A DNA stretch of 64,000 nt from Glycomyces amatae. Its GTDB lineage: Bacteria > Actinomycetota > Actinomycetes > Mycobacteriales > Micromonosporaceae. Position 1 is the stretch's first letter. Each line of letters begins with the position of its first letter. The notes below the pieces were generated by a model, which was not told the DNA's origin, searched no databases, and was given only the letters and a program-made list of their open reading frames with translations. Below, one piece after another: positions 16,752 to 24,695 of this stretch. The position numbers and the translations under genes are program-made. The stretch covers positions 248,001 to 312,000 of the forward strand of contig NZ_JAJLQZ010000003.1 of NCBI RefSeq assembly GCF_020991375.1, given 5' to 3'.

Positions 16752-17372
16752 TCAGACGTCCACGGTGCGGCCGTTGTCGAGGCGTTCGTAGCGGTCGCCG
16801 ATGAGGTTGGACAGCATGCGGTCGACGATCGCCGTGCCCGCGTCGCTGAGGACGGCGTCGTGGATGGGGTGGACCACCGGGGCGTCCACGCACCGGATGA
16901 AGTCGACGGCCTCGCCGATCTTCAGCCACGGCGCGGCGATCGGCGCGAGGAGCAGCCGGACGGGCGCGTCGGGGACGGTGAAGGCGTCGCCGGGGTGGAA
17001 GACGCCGTCGACAAGGTAGCCGACGTTCGGGACCACGGGGATGTCGGCGTGGATGAGGGCGTGCTCCTCGCCGAACACCTTGACCTCCGTGCCCGCCGCG
17101 GGGACCGCGTCGCCGGCGCTCACCGTGGTGAACGGCAGGTTCCCGAGCACCTCGGACAGCGAGGACGGGCCGTAGACGCGCACCTCGGGCCGGTCCTCGA
17201 GGAGGCGCCGCAGTTCGGGGTCGTTGCAGTGGTCGGGGTGCTGGTGGGTGATGAAGACGGCGTCGGCGCCGTCGAGGGCCGCGGGGTCGGAGAAGACCCC
17301 GGGGTCCATGACGATGGCGCCCTCGCCGGTGTCGAAGCGGACGCATGAATGCCCGAATTTGGTCAGTCGCAT
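16752..17372 (-). CDS. MBL-fold metal-dependent hydrolase (UlaG-like)
   Basis: 206 residues. The start MRLTKFGHSCVRF and the metal motif THQHPDH (HxHxDH) around residue 58 match the Beta-lactamase_2/UlaG-like group; HPGDAF and HPIHDAVLSDAG supply later metal-site histidines and an Asp. Probably a cytosolic hydrolase of unknown substrate. ATG 17372 is chosen for its GGTGAGA site; a start 36 bp further up is possible. Convergent with the ECF42 sigma gene (17 bp apart). Confidence 0.82.
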   Translation of the reverse strand: MRLTKFGHSCVRFDTGEGAIVMDPGVFSDPAALDGADAVFITHQHPDHCNDPELRRLLEDRPEVRVYGPSSLSEVLGNLPFTTVSAGDAVPAAGTEVKVFGEEHALIHADIPVVPNVGYLVDGVFHPGDAFTVPDAPVRLLLAPIAAPWLKIGEAVDFIRCVDAPVVHPIHDAVLSDAGTAIVDRMLSNLIGDRYERLDNGRTVDV

Positions 17373-17546
17373 GTTCTCACCGTAAGACGCGCAGGCGGTT
17401 CGGTGCACCGCATCCGGGGATTCCCCGCTCCCCCGCGCGGACCCGCGGGCGTCCCTACCGGCGTGCCCCTTGGTGCCCGCCGCTCCCTGCGGGCCGGTGA
17501 GCGCCCGAGCCGTGGTGCCGCTCCCCGCGTGGACCGGCCGCGGGGC

Positions 17547-18110
17547 TCACGCCTGGAGCCGGTCCCTCGCCGCCATGAGCGCGAACCCGAGGAGGTTCAG
17601 GCCCCGCCACGTGCGCGGGGACGCGGCGCGGGGGTCGTCGGCGGCGAGGCCGATGCCCCAGACGCGGTCGCGCGGACTGGCCTCGACCAGGACGCGCCCG
17701 CCGGTGGCGAGCAGGTAGTCGCGCAGGTCCCGGTGCTGCCCGAACTTCAGCTCGTTGCCGCGCACGACGATGTCGAACCGCTCGGCCTCCCAGGTCGCGT
17801 GGTCGAAGCCCCGCACGAGGCGGCCGAGCCGCTGGACCTCGGCCGGGTGCCCGGCGGCCAGGATGCGCTCGGCGGCGTCCGCGTCGCCGAACAGCCGGGC
17901 CTTGCGCGCCATCATGTAGTGCTCGGCGGAGGCGTAGCGGTGCCCGTCCTCGGTGAACTCGACCGGCCACCACTGGCTCAGGCAGCCGCGGCCGACACTG
18001 CCGTCGGGTTCGCGGTCGTGCCGCCAGAAGTGCACGTACTTCCATGAGCGGCCCTCGCCTTCGAGAGCGAGGGCCTCGTCGAGGTCGCGAGGGGGCGGGG
18101 GCGCGGTCAT
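17547..18110 (-). CDS. NADAR family protein (DUF1768)
   Basis: 187 residues. The NADAR core is recognisable: CLSQWWPVEFTEDGHRY, ASAEHYMMARKARLFGD, GRLVRGFDHATWE and GRVLVEASPRDRVWGIGLA. The family hydrolyses N-glycosidic bonds; members are linked to riboflavin biosynthesis damage control and to removal of ADP-ribose from nucleic acids. The gene follows ykoC by 59 bp on the same strand and may be the last gene of that operon. ATG 18110 is preceded by AAGTGAG. Confidence 0.88.
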   Translation of the reverse strand: MTAPPPPRDLDEALALEGEGRSWKYVHFWRHDREPDGSVGRGCLSQWWPVEFTEDGHRYASAEHYMMARKARLFGDADAAERILAAGHPAEVQRLGRLVRGFDHATWEAERFDIVVRGNELKFGQHRDLRDYLLATGGRVLVEASPRDRVWGIGLAADDPRAASPRTWRGLNLLGFALMAARDRLQA

Positions 18111-18169
18111 GGACTCACTTTCGCATGTCATGCCAAGGGCCGCAAGCGGGTTGCCGGCCGTTTCGGGAC

Positions 18170-18967
18170 TCAGGCGAAGGCGGTGAACGTGCCGGAGGCG
18201 ACGCTCGCCGCGACCGCGGCGGCGCTCACGGCCGCGGACGCCGCGATGAGGACCCAGTCGCCGGCCGCCATGCGCTGCTCGCGGGCGTGGGTCCGGGGGG
18301 TCTCGGAGTCGAAACCGCGCGCGTCCATGGCGGCGGCGAGGCGCCCGGCGCGGCGGATCGCGCCGACCAGGAGCGTGAACATGGTCGAGGCGAACAGGCG
18401 CGCGCGCCGCACCGGGTTCCAGCCGCCTTCGAGGCCGCGGGCGCGGCGGGCGGTGGTGATCTGCCGCCACTCGGCGCCCAGGAGCGGCAGCAGCCGCAGA
18501 GCGGCGAGGGCGCCGATGGTGAAGCGGGCGGGGGTCTTCAGCTGCTGTGTGAGGGCGTCGGCGAGGTCGGTCGGGTCCGTGGTGGCGAAACCGAGGACGC
18601 CGGCGGTCGCGGCGACGCAGACGCGCAGGCCGATGGCGGTGCCGTCGAGGAGGGCGCCGGTGCCGATCTCGACGGGGCCGAGGGAGAGGAGGATCCGGCC
18701 GGTCTGCTCGGCGGCGAAGAGCGCGTTGACGATCACGACCGTCCCGGCGGCGACCCACAGCCAGGCGAGGCGGCGCCCGAGCGCCCTGAGGCGGATGCCG
18801 GTGAACGGGACGGTGGCGGCGAGGGCGGCGAGCAGGAGCAGCGGCGTGAGCCAGTCGGCGGCCACGAGCGCGGTGGTCGAGACGACCGCGACGGCCGCGA
18901 GTTTCGCGACGGGGTTGACGCGCGCGATAGGCGCGTCGGCGTCGCAGACGGGCGCGAGCGTCAGCAC
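18170..18967 (-). CDS. ykoC: ECF transporter transmembrane component (EcfT/YkoC)
   Basis: 265 residues with about five or six membrane helices. The two coupling Ala-Arg-Gly motifs of EcfT proteins appear as ARRARGLEGG and AMDARGFD in the C-terminal half, which contact the ATPase. Third gene of the riboswitch-led ykoE-ykoD-ykoC operon, so it should energise uptake of hydroxymethylpyrimidine or thiamin. GTG 18967 has GGAGG seven bases upstream; the gap to the ATPase gene is 46 bp. Confidence 0.88.
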   Translation of the reverse strand: MLTLAPVCDADAPIARVNPVAKLAAVAVVSTTALVAADWLTPLLLLAALAATVPFTGIRLRALGRRLAWLWVAAGTVVIVNALFAAEQTGRILLSLGPVEIGTGALLDGTAIGLRVCVAATAGVLGFATTDPTDLADALTQQLKTPARFTIGALAALRLLPLLGAEWRQITTARRARGLEGGWNPVRRARLFASTMFTLLVGAIRRAGRLAAAMDARGFDSETPRTHAREQRMAAGDWVLIAASAAVSAAAVAASVASGTFTAFA

Positions 18968-19013
18968 GGGCGCCTCCGGGCGGGCGGAGCGGGCGCGGTC
19001 GCCGTGCGCACCG

Positions 19014-20453
19014 TCATCGGCCTTCCTCCTCGGCGAGGCGGCCGCCGCGCAGCACGAGTTCGCGTCCGGCGAGGGCGGCGGCGAAATCCCTGTCGTGGGT
19101 GACCGCCAGCAGCGCGGTGCCCTCGTCGCGGATGTCGGCGGTCAGGTCGACCAGCTCGCCCCACGTGCGGCGGTCCTGGCCGAAGGTGGGCTCGTCGAGG
19201 ATCAGGACCTCGGGAGCGGCCGCGAGCGCTCCGGCGACGGACAGCCGCCGGGCCTCGCCGCCCGAGAGCGTGTGCGGGTTCGCCTCGGCCAGGGGCGCGA
19301 GCCGCAGCCGCTCGAGGAGTTCGGCGACGCGGGCGGCGGTCCGGTCGGCGGGCCAGCCGGCCTGGCGCGGGCCGAAGGCGAGCTCGTCGCGGACCGTGGC
19401 GGTCACGAACTGGTGCTCGGGGTCCTGGAAGACCGAGCCGACGCGGGCGGCCAGGCGCCGCGCCGGGAGCCGGTGCAGCGGCCGTGCCTCGCCGGGGACG
19501 GCGGCCGCGCCGCCCGTGGGCTTGGCGAGCCCGCCCGCCAGGAGCGCGAGCGTGGACTTGCCCGAGCCGTTGGGGCCGGTGACGGCGACGAGTTCGCCTC
19601 GGCGCAGTGCGAACGAGACGTCGTCGAGGGCGGGCCGGTCGGCGCCGGGGTGGGCGAGGGAGAGGTGCTCGCCGCGCAGCGCGACCTCGCCCGCGGGCCC
19701 GGCCGGCCGGACCGGCAGGGGCGCGCCGGGGACCCAGACGCCTTGGGCGGCGAGGGCGTCGCCGTGCGCGGCGAGGACCGCCGCGGCGGGGCCGTCGGCG
19801 AGGAGGGTCCCGCCGGGGCCGAGGGCGATGACGCGGTCGACCAGGTCGAGGACGTCCGCGACGCGGTGCTCGACCACGACCATGGTGGCCCTGGAGTCGG
19901 CCAGGGAGCGGCGCAGCGCTTCGCGGACCTCTTGGGCGCCTTCGGGGTCGAGGTTCGCGGTCGGCTCGTCGAGGAGGATCAGGTCGGGGCGGCGGGCGAG
20001 GACCCCGGCGAGGGCGAGGCGCTGCTGCTCGCCGCCGGAGAGGGCGTGGGTGGGGCGGTCGGGGCCGTAGGGGAAGCCGACCGCTTCGAGGGCGGCGAGG
20101 ACGCGCGAGTGGATCTCGCCGGGGGGCGCGGCCTGGTTCTCGAGGCCGAAGGCGACGTCGTCGCCGCTGCGGGCCATGACGAGCTGCGTCTCGGGGTCCT
20201 GGAAGAGGACGCCGACGCGGGCCCGCTGCTCGGCGGCGGGCTTCCCGTCGAGGAGGACCTCGCCGTCCTGCTCGCCGGAGTCGCCGGTGAGGAGCCCGGC
20301 GAGCGCGGCGAGCAGGGTGGACTTGCCCGACCCCGAAGGGCCGAGCAGGAGCACCCGCTCGCCGGGCTCGACGCGCAGGTCGACGCCCGCGACCGCCCGG
20401 GCGCGGCGCCCGGCGTGGCGCCAGGCGAAGCCGCGGAACTCGACCGCGATCAC
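19014..20453 (-). CDS. ykoD: Fused double ECF transporter ATPase (YkoD-like)
   Basis: 479 residues holding two complete ABC ATPase domains. Domain 1 (~1-235): Walker A GPSGSGKST, Q-loop QDPETQ, signature LSGGEQQR, Walker B ILLDEPTANLD, H-loop VEHR. Domain 2 (~260-479): Walker A GPNGSGKST, QDPEHQ, LSGGEARR, LILDEPTFGQD, VTHD. The QDPE Q-loop is typical of energy-coupling-factor ATPases. It powers the YkoE/YkoC transporter; its stop is 4 bp from the ykoE stop-side neighbour, so the operon is compact. Confidence 0.92.
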   Translation of the reverse strand: MIAVEFRGFAWRHAGRRARAVAGVDLRVEPGERVLLLGPSGSGKSTLLAALAGLLTGDSGEQDGEVLLDGKPAAEQRARVGVLFQDPETQLVMARSGDDVAFGLENQAAPPGEIHSRVLAALEAVGFPYGPDRPTHALSGGEQQRLALAGVLARRPDLILLDEPTANLDPEGAQEVREALRRSLADSRATMVVVEHRVADVLDLVDRVIALGPGGTLLADGPAAAVLAAHGDALAAQGVWVPGAPLPVRPAGPAGEVALRGEHLSLAHPGADRPALDDVSFALRRGELVAVTGPNGSGKSTLALLAGGLAKPTGGAAAVPGEARPLHRLPARRLAARVGSVFQDPEHQFVTATVRDELAFGPRQAGWPADRTAARVAELLERLRLAPLAEANPHTLSGGEARRLSVAGALAAAPEVLILDEPTFGQDRRTWGELVDLTADIRDEGTALLAVTHDRDFAAALAGRELVLRGGRLAEEEGR

Positions 20454-20457
20454 GGGG

Positions 20458-21066
20458 TCAGATCCGGGCCCGTTCGCGGCCGGCGGGGAACCGGTCGAGG
20501 ACGCCGGTGGGAAGCATGGCCTTGACGAGGGCCTTGGAGCCGAGCCCGGCGACGATCGCGCCGGAGAGCATGGCGAAGGCGATGTAGGGGACCTTGTAGG
20601 CCCAGAAGTCGTAGTACGGGTAGTAGGCGATGACGTCGAAGAGCGTGGCGGCGAAGCAGGCGAGGGCGCCCGCGGCGACGGCGGTGGGGGCGCCGTAGCG
20701 GCGGTAGCGTCCGGCCGCGAAGGCGAGCTCGCCGCCGAGGCCCTGCACCAGGCCCTGGTAGACGACGAGGAGGCCCCAGAAGGAGCCGAGGAGGGCGGAG
20801 ACCGCGGCGGCGAGGAACTCGGTGAGGAGACCGGCGCCGACGCGGCGGACGATGAGCGGGGCGAGGACGGCGGGGATGAGCCAGACGCCGTAGACGAGGC
20901 CCTTGAGCGGGGGCAGGAACGCGAGGGCGGGCTCGATGCCGGCCCAGACGAAGTTCCAGGCCCAGAAGACGACGCCGAAGGCGACGGCCAGGACGGCGCA
21001 GGTGAGGATGTCGACGGTGCGCCAGCGGCCGGGGGCGGGGGTGTTGAAGGAGACGCTGTCGGGCAT
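20458..21066 (-). CDS. ykoE: ECF transporter S component for HMP/thiamin (YkoE)
   Basis: 202 residues, five to six membrane helices, YkoE family: VDILTCAVLAVAFGVVFWAWN at the start, FWGLLVVYQGLVQGLGGELAF in the middle, AYYPYYDFWAYK near the end. It is the substrate-binding subunit for the thiamin precursor hydroxymethylpyrimidine. A TPP riboswitch lies 51 bp upstream, supporting the substrate. ATG 21066 follows GAAAGG at workable spacing; ATG 21072, ATG 21090 and GTG 21096 are in-frame alternatives without good sites. Confidence 0.9.
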   Translation of the reverse strand: MPDSVSFNTPAPGRWRTVDILTCAVLAVAFGVVFWAWNFVWAGIEPALAFLPPLKGLVYGVWLIPAVLAPLIVRRVGAGLLTEFLAAAVSALLGSFWGLLVVYQGLVQGLGGELAFAAGRYRRYGAPTAVAAGALACFAATLFDVIAYYPYYDFWAYKVPYIAFAMLSGAIVAGLGSKALVKAMLPTGVLDRFPAGRERARI

Positions 21067-21117
21067 GGGCATGCCTTTCGTGGAATTCATGGACACGACG
21101 CGACAGCGGTCGACGAA

Positions 21118-21201
21118 CGACTTCCTCCGCCGGCATTACCCGGATCAGGTGTGAGGGTCTGCGGTCGGTTCCGCACTCTCAGCCCATCGGCTCCCCTGTC
21201 G
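21118..21201 (-). promoter_or_regulatory. TPP (THI element) riboswitch
   Basis: On the minus strand the conserved pieces occur in order: GGGGAGCC, GCTGAGAGTG, GACCCTCACACCTGATCC, GGGTAATGCCGGCGGAGG AAGTCG. CGAC/GTCG ends close stem P1. It precedes ykoE, so thiamin pyrophosphate should switch off the uptake operon. No U-tract follows, so control is probably at translation. Confidence 0.95.
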
Positions 21202-21322
21202 GCTTCGACGTTAACACCACGTGGTGCGGCGGTAGCGGGTGCGCGGGGCCGGGGTGGCGGGGAGCGCGCGGGGCGGCGGGAGCGGACGCGGGCGCGCCTC
21301 GCGCTGGCCGTAGATTGCCGGG

Positions 21323-21703
21323 ATGACCGCTGAACGGGATTGGGAGCTGGTGCGCCGGGTCGTGGACGCGCTGCCGGAGGGCACCTGGACCTCGTACGGG
21401 GACCTGGCCGAGCTGATCGGGACCGGGCCGCGGCAGGTGGGGGCGTTCATGAGGGACGACGGCGGCGTGCCGAAGGCGTACCGGGTGCTGACGGCGGGCG
21501 GGACGGTCTCGGAGGGGTTCCGCTGGTCCGACGGGCGCAGCGGCCGGGACGTGCCCGACCTGCTGCGCGACGACGGCGTCGAGGTGAGCGCCAAGGGCCG
21601 GGCCGACCGGTCCCAGCGCATGTCGGTCTACGACCTGAAGCTGCTGGCGGCCGAACTCGAGGAGGACGGCCCGGGCCCCGAGGACGATTCCGGCGAGGAC
21701 TGA
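21323..21703 (+). CDS. MGMT-like protein, alkyltransferase-like (ATL)
   Basis: 126 residues with the DNA-binding domain of O6-methylguanine methyltransferases (TWTSYGDLAELIGTGPRQVGAF), but the acceptor PCHR motif is replaced by PKAYRVL, without Cys. Such alkyltransferase-like proteins bind alkylated bases and flag them for nucleotide excision repair. The C-terminal acidic tail is extra. A TAGATT box seven bases before the ATG and no ribosome-binding site suggest a leaderless mRNA. Convergent with the DUF1349 gene. Confidence 0.82.
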   Translation: MTAERDWELVRRVVDALPEGTWTSYGDLAELIGTGPRQVGAFMRDDGGVPKAYRVLTAGGTVSEGFRWSDGRSGRDVPDLLRDDGVEVSAKGRADRSQRMSVYDLKLLAAELEEDGPGPEDDSGED

Positions 21704-21726
21704 GCATCACCAGGCGACAGCGATAA

Positions 21727-21760
21727 CCGGGAATATCCGCAAATATCGTGATATTCCCGG
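21727..21760. repeat. Inverted repeat, 11-bp arms
   Basis: CCGGGAATATC (21727-21737) and GATATTCCCGG (21750-21760) with a 12-nt loop, between convergent genes. Possibly a bidirectional terminator. Its right arm is also the start of the repeated element at 21750. Confidence 0.7.
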
Positions 21761-21798
21761 CCTAAGGGACCCCTGGTGCAAAAGTACACCTGGGGTAC
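21750..21798 (+). repeat. Intergenic repeat element, copy 1
   Basis: A 49-bp block, 39 positions identical to 28682-28730. Shared core TAAGGGACCCCTGGT (21763-21777) and AAAGTAC. The block can fold as ACCCCTGGTG against CACCTGGGGT with one mismatch. It starts 46 bp after the stop of the ATL gene. Confidence 0.75.
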
Positions 21799-21846
21799 AA
21801 CATCCCCGCGAACGCGAGCCTCTCTCGCGCCCGCGGCGGTCGGCGG

Positions 21847-22443
21847 TCAGTGCAGTTCCGCGTCCGGCTCCGTGTGGCGCCAGGCGGTGAACGTGACCGC
21901 CAGGCCCGCCCGGCTCGGGGCGCAGCAGTAGGGGCCGGCCTTGGCGGCGGCGTCCGGGTCGAACGGGGCCAGGCGCACCAGGCGCCACGGCTCGTCCTCC
22001 ACGCGGGCGCGGACGATCACCGCGTCGCGCATGCGGGTGGCCCGGATCGTGACCTCCCGCCCGGCCCACTCGGGCACCGGCGCCGTCGACCAGTCGGACT
22101 TGCCGTCGGTGACCACCGCGCCCAGCTGCATGGCGCCGTCGGCGAACTCGAGGCCGGTCTTGATCCAGCGCTCGGCGTCGGCCCGGATCACCAGCCCCGC
22201 CTGGTCGAACTGGGCGTCGAGGGCGGCCACGAAGCTGACCTCCACGGCCCGCCCCGGATCCCAGGCCTCCAGGAGCGCGTGGGCGTCGTCGTGGACGAAG
22301 CCGTAGCAGGTGTGCCGCCACGCGTCGCTGCCTTCGGCGGCGTGGACGACCAGGCGGCCCTCGGTGTCCTCTTCCGCCGCGGCGGGCAGCGTCGTCCAGG
22401 CGCCCGACTTCCACGGGATGTCGATGGGTGCTTCGTTCTCCAT
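21847..22443 (-). CDS. DUF1349 domain-containing protein
   Basis: 198 residues, a concanavalin-like/jelly-roll fold of the DUF1349 (YesU-like) family: FDQAGLVIRADAERWIKTGLEF and the later GPYCCAPSRAGLAVTF are family hallmarks. Function unknown; relatives are thought to bind carbohydrate. No signal peptide. ATG 22443 follows a TAGGCT box eight bases upstream, so it may be leaderless. Divergent from the helicase gene with only 56 bp between starts. Confidence 0.82.
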   Translation of the reverse strand: MENEAPIDIPWKSGAWTTLPAAAEEDTEGRLVVHAAEGSDAWRHTCYGFVHDDAHALLEAWDPGRAVEVSFVAALDAQFDQAGLVIRADAERWIKTGLEFADGAMQLGAVVTDGKSDWSTAPVPEWAGREVTIRATRMRDAVIVRARVEDEPWRLVRLAPFDPDAAAKAGPYCCAPSRAGLAVTFTAWRHTEPDAELH

Positions 22444-22499
22444 CGCCCCGAGCCTAGTGTCATCGCGTCCTGTCACAGCAGTGAGGTACAACGGTCCCT

Positions 22500-24656
22500 A
22501 TGTCACCGAGCACCGCGCAGACGAGGCCAGAGGAATCCGGGACGCTCCGCGAGGAGGCCGAGGCCCTGCTGAGGGCCCTCGCGGGCGAGCACGCGAAGCT
22601 GCGGGAGGACCAGTGGCGGGCCATCGAGGCCCTGTGCGAGCAGCGCGAGGACGGCGCGGGCCGCCGCGTGCTCCTCGTGCAGCGCACCGGCTTCGGCAAG
22701 TCCGCGGTGTACTTCACCGCCACCGCGCTGCTGCGCCGCCGCGGCGCGGGCCCCACCGTGATCGTCTCCCCGCTGCTGGCGCTCATGCGCAACCAGATCG
22801 ACGCCGCCGAGCGGGCGGGCGTGCGCGCCCGCACCATCAACTCGGCCAACCTCGAGGACTGGGACGCCGTCGCCGAGGCGATCGCCGAGGACGCGGTGGA
22901 CGTGCTGCTCATCAGCCCCGAGCGGCTCAACAACCCGGCGTTCCGCGACCACCAGCTGCCGAAGCTCGCGGCCGGGTGCGGGATGCTCGTGGTCGACGAG
23001 GCGCACTGCATCTCCGACTGGGGGCACGACTTCCGGCCCGACTACCGGCGCATCGCCACGTTCATCGAGGACCTGCCCGAGGCGGTGCCGGTGCTGGCGA
23101 CCACGGCCACCGCGAACGCGCGCGTCTCGGACGACATCGCCGAGCAGCTCGACAGGCCCGGGGCGGACGCCGAATCCCGCGGCGAGCCGACGCTCGTGCT
23201 GCGCGGCAGCCTCGACCGCGAGTCGCTGCGCCTGTCGGTCGCCGAACTGCCCGACAACGCCCACCGGCTCGCCTGGCTCGACGAGCAGTTGCCGCGCTTC
23301 GAGGGGTCGGGCATCGTCTACACGCTGACCGTGGCCGCCGCCGAGGAGGTCAGCGACTACCTGGGCTCGCGAGGCCACGCGGTCGCCTCGTACACGGGCC
23401 GCACCGAGGGCGCCGACCGGCTCGAGCGCGAGGAGGCGCTGCTGGGGAACCGGCTCAAGGCGCTCGTGGCGACCAGCGCCCTGGGCATGGGCTTCGACAA
23501 GCCGGACCTCGGGTTCGTGGTGCACCTGGGCGCGCCGTCGTCGCCGGTGGCGTACTACCAGCAGATCGGCCGGGCCGGGCGCGCCCGCGACCGCGCCGAG
23601 GTGGTGCTGCTGCCGGGCGCCGAGGACCGGGCGATCTGGGACTACTTCGGGTCGCTGTCGTTCCCGGCCGAGGAGGCGGTGCGGCGCACGCTGGACGTGC
23701 TCGCCGCGGAGGGCCGGGCGCTGTCGACGGCGGCGCTGGAGACGCGGGTCGACCTGCGCCGCACCAGGCTCGAGATGATGCTGAAGGTCCTGGACGTGGA
23801 CGGGGCGGTGCGGCGCGTCAAGGGCGGCTGGGAGGCCACGGGGCGGCCGTGGGTCTACGACGCCGAGCGGTACGCGAAGGTGGCCGCGGCCCGGGAGCAC
23901 GAGCAGCGGCGGATGCTCGCGTACGAGGCGACCGACCGGTGCCGCCTGGAGTTCCTGCGCGCCGAGCTCGACGACGCCGAGGCGGCGCCGTGCGGGCGCT
24001 GCGACAACTGCACGGGTTCGCGGGCCGCGGCGGGGGTCTCCGCCGAGGCGGCCGAGGGCGCGGCGGCGGCGCTGTCGAAGCCGGGCGTCGCGGTGGAGGC
24101 GAAGCGCATGTGGCCCACGGGGTTGCAGGCGATCGGGATCGACCTGAAGGGGAAGATCCCGGCGGAGCGGGGCGCCGAGGCGGGCCGGGCGCTGGCGCGG
24201 CTGTCGGACATCGGCTGGGGCGGGCCGCTGCGGGCGCTGCTGTCCGACGGGGCCGACCGGGAGGTGCCCGAGGACGTGTTCGGGGCGGTGGTGAAGGTCC
24301 TGGCGTCCTGGGACTGGGCCGAGCGGCCCTCGGCGGTGGTGTCGATGGGGTCGCTGACGCGGCCGCGCCTGGTGAACGGGCTGGCGGAGCGGATCGCGCG
24401 GTTGGGCCGCATGGAGTACCTGGGGGCGCTGGGGCGGGCTCCGGGCGTGGCGGCGGGGGCGCACCGGGCCAACAGCGCGCAGCGGCTCCAGCAGGTCCTG
24501 GACGCGTTCACCGTGGACTTCCCGGTGCCGGCGGCGAGCGTGCTGCTGGTGGACGACACGCGGGACTCGGGCTGGTCGCTGACGGTGGGCGCGATGCGGT
24601 TGCGGGAGGCGGGGGCGAGGGCGGTGCATCCGCTGGTGCTCGCGTTGCGGTCATGA
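22500..24656 (+). CDS. RecQ-type ATP-dependent DNA helicase with C-terminal PRTase-like domain
   Basis: 718 residues. Superfamily-2 motifs: Walker A QRTGFGKSAV (~65), DEAH box VVDEAHCISDWGHDFRPDYRR (~165), TTATAN (~200), and motifs V/VI ATSALGMGFDKPDLG and QQIGRAGRARD (~325-360). A zinc-type cluster CRLEFLRA...CGRCDNC follows near 480-510, as in RecQ. The last ~110 residues contain VLLVDDTRDSGWSLTVGA, a phosphoribosyltransferase-type motif found fused to RecQ in actinobacteria. A 3'-5' helicase in repair or recombination is likely. No ribosome-binding site; TACAAC seven bases before the ATG suggests a leaderless mRNA. Confidence 0.9.
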   Translation: MSPSTAQTRPEESGTLREEAEALLRALAGEHAKLREDQWRAIEALCEQREDGAGRRVLLVQRTGFGKSAVYFTATALLRRRGAGPTVIVSPLLALMRNQIDAAERAGVRARTINSANLEDWDAVAEAIAEDAVDVLLISPERLNNPAFRDHQLPKLAAGCGMLVVDEAHCISDWGHDFRPDYRRIATFIEDLPEAVPVLATTATANARVSDDIAEQLDRPGADAESRGEPTLVLRGSLDRESLRLSVAELPDNAHRLAWLDEQLPRFEGSGIVYTLTVAAAEEVSDYLGSRGHAVASYTGRTEGADRLEREEALLGNRLKALVATSALGMGFDKPDLGFVVHLGAPSSPVAYYQQIGRAGRARDRAEVVLLPGAEDRAIWDYFGSLSFPAEEAVRRTLDVLAAEGRALSTAALETRVDLRRTRLEMMLKVLDVDGAVRRVKGGWEATGRPWVYDAERYAKVAAAREHEQRRMLAYEATDRCRLEFLRAELDDAEAAPCGRCDNCTGSRAAAGVSAEAAEGAAAALSKPGVAVEAKRMWPTGLQAIGIDLKGKIPAERGAEAGRALARLSDIGWGGPLRALLSDGADREVPEDVFGAVVKVLASWDWAERPSAVVSMGSLTRPRLVNGLAERIARLGRMEYLGALGRAPGVAAGAHRANSAQRLQQVLDAFTVDFPVPAASVLLVDDTRDSGWSLTVGAMRLREAGARAVHPLVLALRS

Positions 24657-24695
24657 GCGCGGCGACGGGCCGCCGGGCCCGGCGCGGTGCGCGCG

